The position numbers and the translations under genes are program-made. A stretch of 64,000 nt of DNA from Anticarsia gemmatalis. Taxonomy: Eukaryota; Arthropoda; Insecta; Lepidoptera; Erebidae. The stretch is from positions 4,643,001-4,707,000 of the forward strand of contig NC_134754.1 of assembly GCF_050436995.1 (NCBI RefSeq), given 5' to 3'. Below, piece after piece: positions 36,614 to 49,370 of the stretch (position 1 is the stretch's first letter; each line of letters opens with the position of its first letter). Below the pieces are notes generated by a model, which saw nothing but the letters and a program-made list of their open reading frames with translations, ran no database searches and was not told the origin of the DNA.

Positions 36614-37913
36614 ATGGCACCTTCAAATATTTCGCTTAATGAAGTAGTCATAGTGTCTGCTGTGCGCACTCCCCTTGGATCCTTCAGGGGCAAGCTGGCA
36701 CCTCTCTCAGCTTCCGAACTCGGAGCTATCGCGATCAAAGCGGCCGTTGAGAAGGCTGGCATTCCGAAAGATGAGATTAAAGAGGTAATTATTACTTATC
36801 TTCTTTGTGGACCTATTTTTTTATTATTTCTGTATTTTAAATTTATATAGATAAATCAAAATCATTTCTAATTACGTTTTCTTTTTATTTTAGGCTTACA
36901 TTGGTAACACCTGCTCCGCCGGAATCGGTCAGGCCCCTGCCAGACAAGCCTGCATCTTTGCTGGTCTCCCCGAAAGCACTGTGTGCACGACCATCAACAA
37001 AGTATGCTCCTCTGGCATGAAGGCCGTTATGTGCGCCGCTCAGGGCCTGCAGACCGGCGCCGAAGACGTCATGGTAGCAGGAGGAATGGAGTCCCTCTCC
37101 AACGTACCTTTCTACTTGAAGAGAGGAGACATCACCTACGGTGGTATGCCACTCGTTGATGGTGTTCTCCGTGACGGCTTCATGGATTACTTCAACAACA
37201 TCCACATGGGCGACTGCGCCGAAAACACCGCTAAGAAACACAACATCAGCAGAGCCGATCAGGACGACCATGCCATGACCAGCTACAGGAGAGCCGCTGC
37301 CGCGTATGCCAACGGAAAATTCGTCAATGAATTGGTACCAGTCACTGTACCCCAGAAGAAAGGTGACCCCATTGTAGTTACCGAAGATGAGGAATACAAG
37401 AGGGTCGACTACGAAAAGTTGGTCAGACTTCCCCCCGCGTTCCAGGACAAGAATGGATCGGTGACCGCTGGTAACTCCTCACCACTGGGTGATGGAGCTG
37501 CTGCTCTGGTGTTGATGACCCGCCAAGCTGCCGAAAGATTGAACGTTAAGCCTTTGGCCCGCATCATTGACTTCGTAGATGCTGAGCGTGATCCTATTGA
37601 CTTCACCATTGCCCCAGCTATTACTATTCCTAAACTCTTGGCGAAGACTGGCGTAGATAAGGAGGAAATCGCTGTATGGGAAATCAACGAGGCTTTCAGT
37701 GCTGTCGCTGTCGCCAACCAGAGGCTTCTTGGTTTGGACCCGGCTAAGATCAACATTGATGGAGGCTCCGTGAGTCTTACCAACCCGATCGGTATGACTG
37801 GTGCCAGGATCATCGTGCACTTGGTCCATGCTCTGAAGACCGGAGAGAAGGGTGTAGCATCCGTCTGCAATGGAGGAGGCGGTGCCTCAGCCATATTGAT
37901 CGAGAAATTGTAA
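36614..37913 (+). CDS. Acetyl-CoA acetyltransferase (acetoacetyl-CoA thiolase), cytosolic type
   Basis: Coding exons are 36614-36784 and 36894-37913, giving 396 aa, the normal thiolase length. The enzyme family condenses two acetyl-CoA to acetoacetyl-CoA, the first step of the mevalonate route used in insects for juvenile hormone. The start ATG follows the 3' splice site (36606) by seven bases and no targeting peptide is obvious, arguing for the cytosolic form. Visible motifs: VSAVRTPLGSFRG at the N-terminus, INKVCSSGMKA with nucleophile Cys95, GSVTAGNSSPLGDGAA, WEINEAFSAVAVA with the NEAF asparagine, and CNGGGGAS with Cys382. The usual GHP histidine motif before IGMTGAR instead reads LTNP (Asn354). 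That predicts weak or altered activity, or a non-enzymatic paralogue. Codons are GC-rich, as in highly expressed insect genes. Confidence 0.93.
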
Positions 37914-38094
37914 ATACCACCTTAAGCTGACCATATCTTCGTGTTAATTGTTGTTGTTTAGAAATGCTTTGTTGTCACCGAGTGAGTGTTATTTTAATAT
38001 TTAACTGTTAAGTGTCGTTTTATGTACCTAATCGAATAATCTATTATTTCTTGTAAATAAGATAATGCAGCTGTCATGCATTTAAATGTAAATT

Positions 38095-38100
38095 ATTAAA
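38095..38100 (+). terminator. Poly(A) signal (ATTAAA) of the thiolase gene
   Basis: ATTAAA lies 182 bp after the stop and is followed by a T-rich tract (gatttttatttattg), a common arrangement for cleavage and polyadenylation. It is the best candidate in the short 3' UTR. Confidence 0.5.
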
Positions 38101-39180
38101 AGTTATGTAAGAAATCCTTGATTTTTATTTATTGCGGTATTCAACTTGCCCGCTTCTTTTGCATGATGTTAATAAACACACTTCAAGTAAATCTACTACA
38201 ATCATCTATGTGAATAAGTACATCGTGAGTATCGTGACATCAGCATTGCAACGATACTTTGCAGTATTGCAATTTTCACTTATGGGTTTAAATTACATAG
38301 CACTGTACATTACATTAGCATTGTAATTGTCTGGCGCTATCAGGTTTCGAACAAACATAGACGTACATCAGAGCATTTGAACTTACTTCCGTCAGAGAAC
38401 AAAGTCAAATCATTTCGATATAAATCCGCTAATTCATTTGTGTTGTGATAAGTGCTCAACATAAAGTCATAATAGGTACTGGTTGTTAATGACTTAATAA
38501 AAATCACATGACCGGATTTATTAGGTCTCTGAACTTCTTTAGATATTTTTATTTGATAAGGCTATTTTTATCCTATCATATATAAAAAGTAGGTATAGGT
38601 ATTGTGTTTATCTAAGATTGATTGGTAGCTATCAGGCCTGCGTAATCCAATAGCTGATAAACGGTCTTAGATTGTACCTATGACTCAATTCCGCTTCAAA
38701 TCAAATTCCATAATAATCTTCGAAGTAGTTTTGATCTTTAAATTCCTTTCGGTAACGAAAGCAGCTCTTTAAAATCACCCACCCATCCATGATTTTACTT
38801 CAGTCACAGTCCTTAACCACGCGACGGTATTTCAGTCCATAACTCCCTCTCAATTATGTAATATTGTAATCTATTAGTTATTGCCAAGTTTTGATTATTT
38901 TTGTATTTACAGATGCGGAAACAGATATTGAATACAAAGCGACATACTACATGTTACGAGCATGCCGTGAACAATTGCTGAATAACAATTTTTTGTGCTT
39001 ACCGGTGTTATGTACACATAGCACATTTCAAATATCAATGTCAATGCCAAATTAACATGCTAGTGAGTTACGTAATTGTCTTACTAAATAAATCTTAGCT
39101 GCAACATAACATAACAAAGCGCCTAATATGATACTATAACATTTATGTAGTATTAAGTAGGTAAGTACGTATATAAGTAC

Positions 39181-39264
39181 CAGGGTTGCCAGGTGGCCGG
39201 GATATCCGGGATTATCCTCATTATCCCGTAACATTTTACTTTGAAAATGGATCTGGCAACCCTA
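39181..39264. mobile_element. 84-bp hAT-type MITE with perfect 8-bp target duplication
   Basis: Terminal inverted repeats AGGGTTGCCAG / CTGGCAACCCT are flanked by identical 8-bp copies of ataagtac (39173-39180 and 39265-39272). The 8-bp duplication and the CAGGG start are hAT hallmarks. It is far too short to code. Confidence 0.8.
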
Positions 39265-39482
39265 ATAAGTACTTACTACTACACAAATTAAATAAGGTAA
39301 TAGTAGAAGTACCGAAACTAATATTTACTTCAATAAAACATTTACAATGGGCCAGAATGCACTACGCAGTTTAGTAATTTTCAAATGTAAGTACGCCATG
39401 AGAACTGCGCAGTACCTAGGTACACACTGTTTATTTCCAACAGCAAATTCAGAAAATTGCCTTGAAATTTGGACTGCCACCA

Positions 39483-39694
39483 TGGCGCAGTGGTTTAGGT
39501 CGCCACGCCGATACATTTGCGTCAGGAGGTCGTGGATTCCATTCCCACACGGAGCAATTTATTGTGAGATCCACAAATAATTGTTTCGGGTCTAGTTGTG
39601 CTTAGTGTCCGTTGTTTGTATGTTTGTAAAACTCCCCGCGACACAAGAGCAATTCTTAGTGCGGGTGTTGTCTTTTTAAAACTAAATAAATAAA
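39483..39694 (+). mobile_element. tRNA-derived SINE, near full length
   Basis: The order is A-box (tggcgcagtgg), a degenerate B-box (gtggattccattcc), a body with gatccacaaataattgtttcg and cgttgtttgtatgtttgtaa, then gcgacacaagagcaattctt, agtgcgggtgttgtcttttt and an (aaata)n tail. It is the most complete copy here of the SINE at 26407 and 27041 and serves as reference for them. It is not a functional tRNA gene. Confidence 0.8.
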
Positions 39695-41310
39695 TTTCAA
39701 ACTATAGCTTTATGTCAAATCACATAATAACTAATAATAATATGATGAATCCTTATCCCTTTCTAGAACTAAAACCGGGACTTCTGAACCCTTCGCACAG
39801 GGGCAGCAAGAAATCCATAATTAGTTATGGGTTTCTGTGAGGAAGATTAACATCATCAACAGGGCAACGTATTATTTCAAGGCCTCTAATAAATCAATAA
39901 ATATGTGATAATTTATTTAAATCAACAATGGTTATTTAACTTTAATTTGACCCATAAAATATGCAGATTCATCTACCACGTGCTAACCAAACATGTTTGT
40001 GACATCATCTTACAAAATTGAGTGATAAGAGATAACATTGTATTTGTACCTACCAATTAAGGTCAAGAAAACGGTGGCGCGATGACTAGAATAGACTGGT
40101 TGAATTAGAAAATACAAACAATATTTGTTAAGTACCTACATACTTTTTATACCTACCTACCATCAGTCTACTAATAAACCGATTTAATAGATAAATACAT
40201 GCATCACATAAATAGGTAGCAACCTATTAAAGTCCTTACAAATCAAAATGATAACTTAAATCTGTTGTTACCATTTGTATCAATAAAAGTTATTTATAAA
40301 AATATTTTTTAATCGCCAATATGAAAGTCATCATCAAGCTTAACAAAAATATGACTAACATGGCTTTATGTATATTTGGTAACTGATCTTGTGACTTGGT
40401 TGGTCATTGCCCGAGAGCTGTTATCATTGTTTTCATAGTAGACATCGTGTGTGTTCATTTTTTGCTGAGCGCACCATGAGATGGCTTATTTTTCAGAACG
40501 ATTAACTAATGATAATTCTATTTTAAGCAAAAGAGATAAAATAATGAGTGACGGATTATAGATAGGCAGAAGGATGTATGATTCGATTCGATTCTCAAGT
40601 CCCTGGATTTGAAAATACAGATACTCATATCCACTTTAGAAATGGTGAGAACAAAAATCGAAATGAAGGCCCATAAGAGGAGTTTTGGGTAAACTGACAT
40701 ACTTATGTAGGATAGGTTAGGTTAGAAGGCTGATTGACAAAACAGAAGGAAGATGGGGAAGGGAATAGGAGGAAGGCTTGAGTAGGAAATATTTAAATCG
40801 GAATAAATCTTAAATTAGAGTTTTCTCAACTAATCTTATGGGAGATAGAGATCTATAACATTTAGCAGGAATAGCACTCCGAACAAATATGATCTTAATT
40901 AATTTACAAAAAAATACTAGGTAAGTATATATCTTTTGAGATATATAGTATGTCTCAAAAATGTATTTATGTTAATTTAATACGACACAGTCCAATAAGT
41001 ACAGTAAATACCTAAAAAACAAGAATAGAGTCGGTCTTCTTTTTTAAAGTCGGTTGAAATTATAGCATTGAGTTTAATATTTAGTAGTTTTTTTGTGCTA
41101 GACTGGCAACATTATTTCATTCAAAATTCAAATCGCTCGTAACGTACTTTCGAAATCCGCTGAATTCGGCTGTCAGTTGATTTGATTTCTATGTCTTTTG
41201 TTGAATAAATATTCGTTTCTCATGTATTTATGAATGAGAAAACATTAGTTTTTAATTGGCAGTGTTTAATTTCGTAAGAATAGTTGTTTAGTCCGTGTTT
41301 TTGTGAAAGT

Positions 41311-44300
41311 ATGGCACAATTCAACTACTTGAATGAAATAAATAACGTAGCCAAAACAATGGATGGGCCTTTATCCCGGGGTCCTCCGCAACGTTGGGCA
41401 AAGAAAACTGCGAACGAGAATATAAATCCTGGTTTGAGTGCATCATTCAAGAACCATTCGAATGTGAACATTAGTGCTTGTAACTTGTCGATGCAAAAGT
41501 TGTCTGTCTCCGCGAATCAAAGTTGTAATAACAGTGTACTCTCTAGTAATAAGACTCCGACGCGAAATGACAACAAGAAAGGCAAGAAGACGCCTTCTAA
41601 AAACAAATCTCCAGGTAATAGATCACTAAAACGTGTCATTACACTAAAAACATCTCATTTTCATTAACCGCTTTATCTATCATTATTGCTTGAAAAATCA
41701 TCTCTCATTGTTGTGACTTTGATGTTTCCAAAGTGTATAGACGAAGAAAAGTTATCCCTCTCAAACTTGCAGGTCGCTCGACAACTCCTACTCCCAACAA
41801 AGCTTCGAAGACTCCCAACAAGGCTGACAGGTTCATTCCATCAAGGAGTAACTCCAACTATGACTTGTGCCACTATATGGTGAGAATAAATAAGTATTTC
41901 TTAATGTCTTATTGTAAACAATAAGAATATGTTTAAGTTTAGGTAATATTTGATTGTAAAGAAGGCTTTTCATTTACAAGAAAATAGTCGATTTTAAGTT
42001 TGAAGTTGACAAAATCATGTGCATTTTATTTTTAAGTGTGTGGTTATAATTTGGTATTAATTTTCTATAAAATTCATTAAAATGTACTCAATTTCTTTCA
42101 CATTACATAGCTAATACCTACTTGTGCAGGATATCATTGCAATAGTTACAAGTTTTGCCGGATTATAGTAAAATGTGCTTTATTCACAAACATCATTGTG
42201 AATAGGGACTACCTGTGAGGAAAAAAAAGGATCAATTCTTACTGTATGATTGTAGAAGATACTAGAACATGTTTTCTTACAGCTGTTATTGATTTCTTTT
42301 GAATATTCTAAGTATATTCAAGTATTCAAAGTAAAACTATTTTAATATTTATAAAGTTTTTGATGAGATCAGTATTTGAGTAATTTTGTAACAACCCATA
42401 CAAATAGAGTTCTAAGCAATTTTACTCTACTCAACAGTATGATACTTATATCATAAAAATCATTTGGCATATATAGTGTTCTAGGATACTTTCAAAAAAA
42501 ATTCGAAACAAATAATTTACAGCTGAGCCGTGATGAAGACAAGAATGAAGAAGTGGCAGCTCAGACGGCAGCTGGGGAGGCTATTGGTAGAGCTCTCACT
42601 GACACGGAGCCTGGCCGCTTGCTGCAGTACACTTGTAAAGCACCTGCTGCTCCTGAAGGCTATCAGAACAGACTCAGGGTTGTGTATTCACAGGTATATA
42701 CGCTTGCCATTAACTCACATTATGCTCTACTAATATAAACCTATGGATTTCTGGTACTATTTATAACGTATTATACTTCAATAGAAGACAGGCATAAGAT
42801 AAAATTGATATACCTGACTTATGTCGTTTTTCTTTTGTGTAAGTGTTTTTTTCTCACTAGTCTTTGATGTTGTGACTTTTAAAATGTGATAACCGACATA
42901 GATTTGGGTGCCTTTAAGATGCTATTGTTGCTAATATGATTGTTTTTAATACAATTCTTATACAGATCATTATGTCTATCCAAGTCCCTTATTTTATTTT
43001 CAGGGGACTAAATTATTTACTTTTAATTTCCTGCTTTCTGTTTCCTATAACATTCTTCTACGAAAATCGTAACTTAGTTTTGCGCAAGTCTCACATTATC
43101 ATTATTGAGAATACACTTTTTTATTAATTTAGGTGTCTTCAATAATCTGTGGCTTATATTGCAGGCTAAGGTTCCGTCATCAGTCAAGAACACGACAAGA
43201 TACATCCCACAAGCTCCAGACAGAATTCTGGATGCACCAGACATTTTGGATGATTATTGTAAGTATTCCTACAAGTAGTTGATGCTACAAACTGTAATAA
43301 CATAACTTATGTTTGTGTTTCCAGACTTCACTGATTTTTACACAACTGATTATGATTTCTTACCAAGTTTTTAGGCAATCTGGCTGTGACTATATCAATA
43401 AATTAATTAATGTATAATGCAATCCAAATCAATGCAATCTATGTAATATTGATTGAATTTTACTTTTCATCTAGATCTGAATCTAGTCGACTGGAGCGCG
43501 TCAAACATCTTAGCTGTAGCATTAGGCAGCTCTGTATACCTGTGGAATGCAGGCACTGGTCAGATAGAACAACTTTGTACATTAGAAGGGTCTGAAACTG
43601 TGTGCTCGGTGCAATGGGTGCAAGGCGGCGGCTCGCACTTGGCTGTTGGCACTTCGTCTGCTACTGTCGAACTGTGGGACTGTGAGAAGATCAAGAGGTT
43701 GAGGGTATGTATAATATTCTTTTTGATTTGAATGCATGTGCACTTTTTCAGAGTTCAATCGGTTTTGATCTCTCTCCTGTCGCCTTTGTTATTAAATTAG
43801 GATTAAGTAATAGTTGCTTGGGATGGTATGTTTTCTCTTAATCCAATTTATTCTCATCAAACACGCGGAACTACAACTTAAATAGTTGTCACACAAGCTT
43901 CCGTCGGAATATCTTAAACCGATCTTTAAGAGTTTGCGCCAGAAAGAGAAAGAGGTTGTCAATAATGTTGTGGTCCAGGTGATGGACGGGCACACGGGGC
44001 GCGTGGGGTCGCTGGCGTGGAACATGTACATCGTGAGCAGCGGCGCGCGGGACGGGAACATCGTGCACCACGACGTGCGCCAGCGGGACCACGCCGTCGC
44101 CACCATACATGCGCATACGCAGGAGGTACGTACCTTACTACTACTATTGTGTATAATGATCCTGAATTGACTACTACGACTGTAATATTTAGATACCAAG
44201 TACCTCTCTATCTATGGGTTAGTATTACTACTGGTATTAGATTCTTTACAAAATTGATTAAAATAGTGCTTTATAGTCCCGATGTAGTACATACTCCGGA

Positions 44301-45451
44301 TGTACTCATAATACGTAAGATCAGACAGAAGATTATTATGTTCTTTTGTCTTTAGATTTGCGGATTAAAATGGTCACCAGATGGCAAATGTCTTGCATCG
44401 GGCGGCAATGACAACTTGCTGAATATTTGGCCTATCGCACAAGGACAGCACTACTCGCAAACTCAACATCTATATTCTTTCAAGTAAGATCTCTTCCTAA
44501 ACTTATTTATTGCCTCTTACTTTCTTCTAGAAATGCTTATATACATCAGTTCAACCGCTTTTGCGTAATTGAGTAACAAGCGCTTCAAACACCCAAACAT
44601 GACTGATTATTTATTCGTGCGACAATAATCTATAATAACATTTTCACCATAGGAAAGTCAGTAAATAAAGCAAACGTTTGTTTTTAGTCAACATCTAGCT
44701 GCAGTAAAAGGTCTGGCATGGTGTCCGTGGAGCGCTGGTATATTGGCGTCCGGCGGCGGTACTGCAGATAGAACTATTCGCATCTGGAACATTAAGACTG
44801 GAACTAATCTCAACACTGTTGATACTAAGTCTCAGGTAATTAACACGTTGTTGATTTTAAATCGATAAAAAAGAGCAAAAGCGCCCTGCCTTTTACTCAG
44901 GAGGAAGGGGTTTCTGGTTTGAAATGGAAGCTAATCTATGTGGCCCGTCCAAGTGTCTGTACAAGAACCAAAAAACTGCGACCCAGTTTCATCACAACTA
45001 ACTATAAAATACATAATCTCAGCTTAAATAGACATCAAAATTAATAATATTCTTAATTTTCTAGGTGTGCTCAATAGTATGGAGCACGCACTACAAGGAG
45101 TTGATCTCAGGGCACGGCTACGCGAACAATCAGCTGGTGATATGGAAGTACCCGCTCATGACGCGCGTGGCCGAGCTCAACGGACACATGGCGCGAGTGT
45201 TGCACCTCGCACTGTCGCCAGATGGCACCACCGTGCTTTCCGCCGGCGCTGATGAAACACTCAGGTACACACACTTAAAACTTCGACGTTTAACGCATAC
45301 TTATTTTATTTGACGATCCAGTTTTCTTCAAATTGTTGTATTTGTTTTCAGGCTCTGGAAGTGCTTTATGCTGGACCCATCAAAGAAGAAAGAACCGACT
45401 GACTCGAAGGCGGCTAAATCGTTACTCAATCTCAACTCGTTGATTAGATAA
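41311..45451 (+). CDS. fzy: Cdc20/Fizzy, APC/C activator, 10 exons
   Basis: Coding exons: 41311-41614, 41773-41879, 42523-42693, 43165-43258, 43475-43704, 43979-44125, 44356-44483, 44688-44835, 45065-45264 and 45352-45451. All are in phase, giving 542 aa, close to insect Fizzy length. Cdc20 recruits substrates to the anaphase-promoting complex and is the target of the spindle checkpoint. Visible motifs: a basic disordered N-terminus, C-box DRFIPSR, a Mad2-binding-region segment NRLRVVYSQ, RYIPQAPDRILDAPDI leading into a seven-bladed WD40 propeller (DWSASNILAVALG, HHDVR, SGGNDNLLNIW, WCPWSAGILASGGGTADR, SGHGYANNQLVIW), and the C-terminal Leu-Ile-Arg tail that docks on the APC/C. LDAPDILDDYYLNLVDW is diagnostic for Cdc20/Fizzy. 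A canonical KEN box is not seen. The exon 6 acceptor has a weak pyrimidine tract. Confidence 0.95.
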
Positions 45452-45965
45452 CTAGTCTAACTCTTAGTTAAGAGGTAATACAATAACTGACTGATATTGT
45501 GATTTACAATTAGTTTAATTTGCAACAAGTATTTGTTGTCTAGTATATGTTGACTTTGTTTAAATTTTTCGTATTTCTTGTGATTTTATTGACTTACATT
45601 CGTATTGCGTGTTTATAAACTGAAAATGTATCCATTTTTACTCTATGAATTTATTAATACTACGAATAACACTTTGTTGGCGGGTGGTACTGTATTTTTG
45701 TAACATGTTTTGGTTTTCGACAATTCAAGAGAAGTTGAGGTCGTAAAATGTGTACGACGTTCTAATTCATTCTAGATCTACTTCTTTTTTTCCTTTCTTA
45801 AATACTTGACTTACTATTATCCTTCAGATTCTTTAGTAAAACATTTCATTACCTCGGCTTCCTTGTTTAAGGACTGTACAAACTTAAGATTGTTTAACTG
45901 TACCGTTTGTATGACTTTAAGTATGCGTTAAGATGTTTTTAATTATGTAATTTTTACAATAAGAA

Positions 45966-45971
45966 AATAAA
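45966..45971 (+). terminator. Poly(A) signal (AATAAA) of the Cdc20 gene
   Basis: AATAAA lies 515 bp past the stop and is followed by a T-rich downstream element. It is the first good signal and defines a short 3' UTR ending near 45990. The Apaf-1 gene approaches from the opposite side. Confidence 0.6.
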
Positions 45972-45990
45972 GATTTACATTCCCAAAATA

Positions 45991-48900
45991 TGAATTTCTT
46001 TTCGGTTATACAAAGGTATTCTTGCCTCGTGGCTCAAAGTTCAGGGTAATGAATAAATAAGCAGAATTTATATGGTTTTATATTTATTAAAAGTAACATA
46101 TTTTCCAAAAATATTTTTCTTATTACAAAATCAATCATTACAATAAAATTTTCGATGTAGTATATTTGAGTACATTGTTATTGCATTACATTTATCAATT
46201 ATGCTGATTTTGATTTAACACATTCAAATTGCTGCATCGTTTCCGAATAACTAATTGAGCATCATAAAATTCTGTAAATAAAAGTTATTTTTTTCATACT
46301 TTGCCTACTTAATCGGACTTTCACAGCCTACGTAACGGTTAAGTTTCAGAGGCTACAGAAAACTTATTGAAATTAAAATTGTGAATTCTTTAAAAAAAAC
46401 TTCTATATTATTATCATACAGAAATAAAATTTCTCTGGGTTGCAAAAAATAACCGAAGGAAAAAGCATTTTCTGTACATGCGTTTAAAATACAAAAAAAA
46501 TGTGAATTGACTTAAGTAATAACATTTTCTATGAATATTTGTGACCATAACGTGAGGTTTACCAACATAATTATTCAAATACTTAATTCATGAAACAGAA
46601 ATAGTTGTATTCTGCACAAAACATAATAACATTGGTATCAATCTGAAATTGATAAAAATAATTGCTTTCTATATATCATACAAGACATGATAAAATATTG
46701 CTCAGTCGCTCTTTTTGAGTCTATACAAGGCCGCCTCACAACTTCGGAAAATATACTTTTCATCAATTTTAATTATAACTGAAATTATTAACTAATGCTA
46801 TTCAAAGCATCCAAATTTATACGACAACAGAAATATATTTTGCAGTTTGTTATGTGTCGGCCTTATAGATGCAGCAAATTATCACATTACCTAATTATCA
46901 CCACTGGCAATACTTATTATAATAAGTACCCTTTTCTCCGCTTCGTACTCCATCTAATAGAATTCATAATAATAATATACGAATCTATTTATTGCATTGA
47001 CTTTACGCTTATTTCAACATACAACACAATCAAATATTTACTATACATAATATATATCTATAATATTGCATGTCACAGTTTTCATGTATTAAAAAGTTGT
47101 TCGATAATAACTAGCATGAACTATAAATCTTATGAATAAGCACCATAATATTACTTTATAGAATAATTAAAATATATTTAAAATGGATATAGTGACGATT
47201 TCTGTGTATATCATAAAATGCTGTATAGCAACCATTGGTTTCAGAAATCTCATTTGCACAGATTAAAATTTACTGTATAATAATTGTATGGGTAATTGCC
47301 CAGTATTGTATATGTACTTAATTGATTTTTATAATAATCGCACCAACATTGTCTAAACGTGTTTTCAAATTACATTATTAATTGAAAGATGGCACGTTTT
47401 CTATCAATAGACGTACTAACTAAACGAGCCCCGATTTTTAAAGCATTAGTCAAATTCAGAATATAAAATTAATCACATAAAGGACCGTTTGTAGGTACAT
47501 CTTAATTTAGTAGTAGCAACATCAAAAAATAAGAAATAAAAAACATATCACCTAAACTTACAAAAATTTGTTCTAAGAAAAGAATCAACAACCGTGTTGT
47601 CTTTTACGTATGAAAAGATCTAAGAGCCAAGTTATACTAAAATGGCGGTTATAATAAAATAATTTAACATTTTCACTAACGGATATCGTCCAACTCACTC
47701 GTAAAGCATGCCAGGACTGGTGGGATTTTAATCTCATACTTAAAACATAATATACTAACGTAACAGTAACTTGTTCATGTGTGCATCGTTGTATGCAATA
47801 ATATCCATTTGATGTTATTTCATAACACGAGAGGAAATGCTTTGTGGACTAGAGAATAAGAAATCTCTTACGCTATCCTAGTTTTAGTATGTACTTGTCA
47901 TTTATTATAGTATCGTTAGGTCTAAAACAGAGATTGTATTGTCTTAAATAACAATATTATAAAACATAGAAGAGCTAGTCGATTTGTAAAAGAATTGGCA
48001 CCAGACAGTCACTTATAATCTCAACCTGGTTAAAAATACAACTGGATAAGTTTTCATATAAATGAGATCTGAAAACAAACCTTAATTGATCTATTTTATT
48101 GTTAGCACCTATTCGTAATATTGGCACACTTATACAATTTTCGAACCAAAGTTCTTTGACACTTTCTACGCACCAAAGTTGTCCCTTATCCAGTTGTTTC
48201 ACATAAAATCTGAGGCATGCCCAGTAGTCTCCTCTAGCTCTGTCCCTAAGGTGGCAACAGGGAATTTTCTTCTCAGTTACCCAGAGAAGAGAGGTACTCT
48301 AAACAAGTCGGAGTGAACAAGAGACTTGAGAAGATCAGCATCTTAAAGTTACCATTTGTCCCCTTTGGCACGAATTGGAAAGGGGAAGGCTGCGAAAATT
48401 TGGTATCTGAGTGACAAGTGGGAAGAAAATTCCCAATTGTCAACTACCTGAGTGCTACAGGGGACTACTGGGAATAAACCAAATCAGGCGTAAGCTCACA
48501 ATTGAGTTTAAGAAATGCAGAAATATTGGTTATTGACTTAAAAATAACTATTGAGCCACTTACAGTGTGAGAGAGTAGAATAAACTACGTCGTATAATAA
48601 TAAATGCATCGAAGGCAGTGTTCATATTCGTTGAGCGTTCGTAAAAATAGTGTCTTTACTTGATATGTTATAGAATAAGTACGTACTTAACTTCCGAGTA
48701 TTCTGGCTTACGTATTGTTTAGCTGTGTTATTTTATACACAACCGTGATATAAGTAGAGGTGTTAATTAGTGTTAATAGTTCACAAGGTATCAGACAATC
48801 GATATTCACGCAGTAATGGAGATGTAACAGATTTTAACTGGCCGTTCTGACAAATGTTATGAAAAAAATGCATTGTATATTTCAGTCTATATACTTATTA

Positions 48901-49370
48901 AGAGTTTTTCAGTCTATTGATATTTAGTTTGTAGTTTTGGCAATACGTTGTCGTTAATCATCGATTAAAATTATTAACCGACAAATTGTCTGAATATTTG
49001 ATATCTACTTATTCTCCGTATCTGTTACATCTCTACGCTATAAATGCCAATACAAACGAGATTTTACTCACTAAAACTTACACCCAATTAAGATATTTGT
49101 GCGTATTCGTTACTTTAATAGGCGGATAGACCTTTAAACACTAGCACAGTCCGAACCTTGTAAACTATAAAATTGTATCTCCAGTGCAAAAACGAACAAT
49201 CAATCAATATTATATCACTTAAGACTTTTTTTCTTTAAGCTTAACTGATGTTCAGTGGAAAAAAGTCGTAAGGTAACGAGAAAATACTACTACTTATGTT
49301 TGTTTTACACTGAAGATGGGATTGTATGGATATTATTGCATATAACGTGTAAAATGCTGGAAGCAGTGTG
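45991..49370. other. Convergent intergenic/3' UTR region between Cdc20 and Apaf-1
   Basis: About 3.4 kb of AT-rich sequence. Minus-strand poly(A) hexamers (TTTATT on the plus strand) are frequent, for example near 46080, so part is probably Apaf-1 3' UTR. A fold-back element is at 48219. A 75-codon minus-strand frame at 47975-48202 has ordinary composition but no recognised similarity. Confidence 0.4.
48219..48473. mobile_element. Fold-back MITE, about 255 bp
   Basis: Imperfect inverted arms of roughly 100 bp: the left starts cccagtagtctcctctagc and the right ends gctacaggggactactggg. Inner pairs share the word gggaattttcttc. No ORF and no clear target duplication. Confidence 0.55.

Noticed and set aside
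36885..37271. 128-codon antisense ORF
   Set aside because: Opposite strand of the thiolase exon, with low-complexity valine-rich translation.
37409..37894. 161- and 116-codon antisense ORFs over the thiolase
   Set aside because: Shadows of a GC-rich conserved coding exon.
39483..39560. tRNA gene
   Set aside because: A and B boxes are present but the cloverleaf is not, and the body and tail match a repeated SINE.
40704..40727. Interstitial telomere repeat (TTAGG)n
   Set aside because: Only two to three units of aggtt, which is also seen within a repeat at 63845, so not telomeric.
46795..47139. 114-codon plus-strand ORF
   Set aside because: AT-rich, Ile/Tyr/Lys-rich composition expected by chance in a 3' flank, with no motif.
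47975..48202. 75-codon minus-strand ORF
   Set aside because: Balanced composition, but no recognised family, splice context or conservation evidence.
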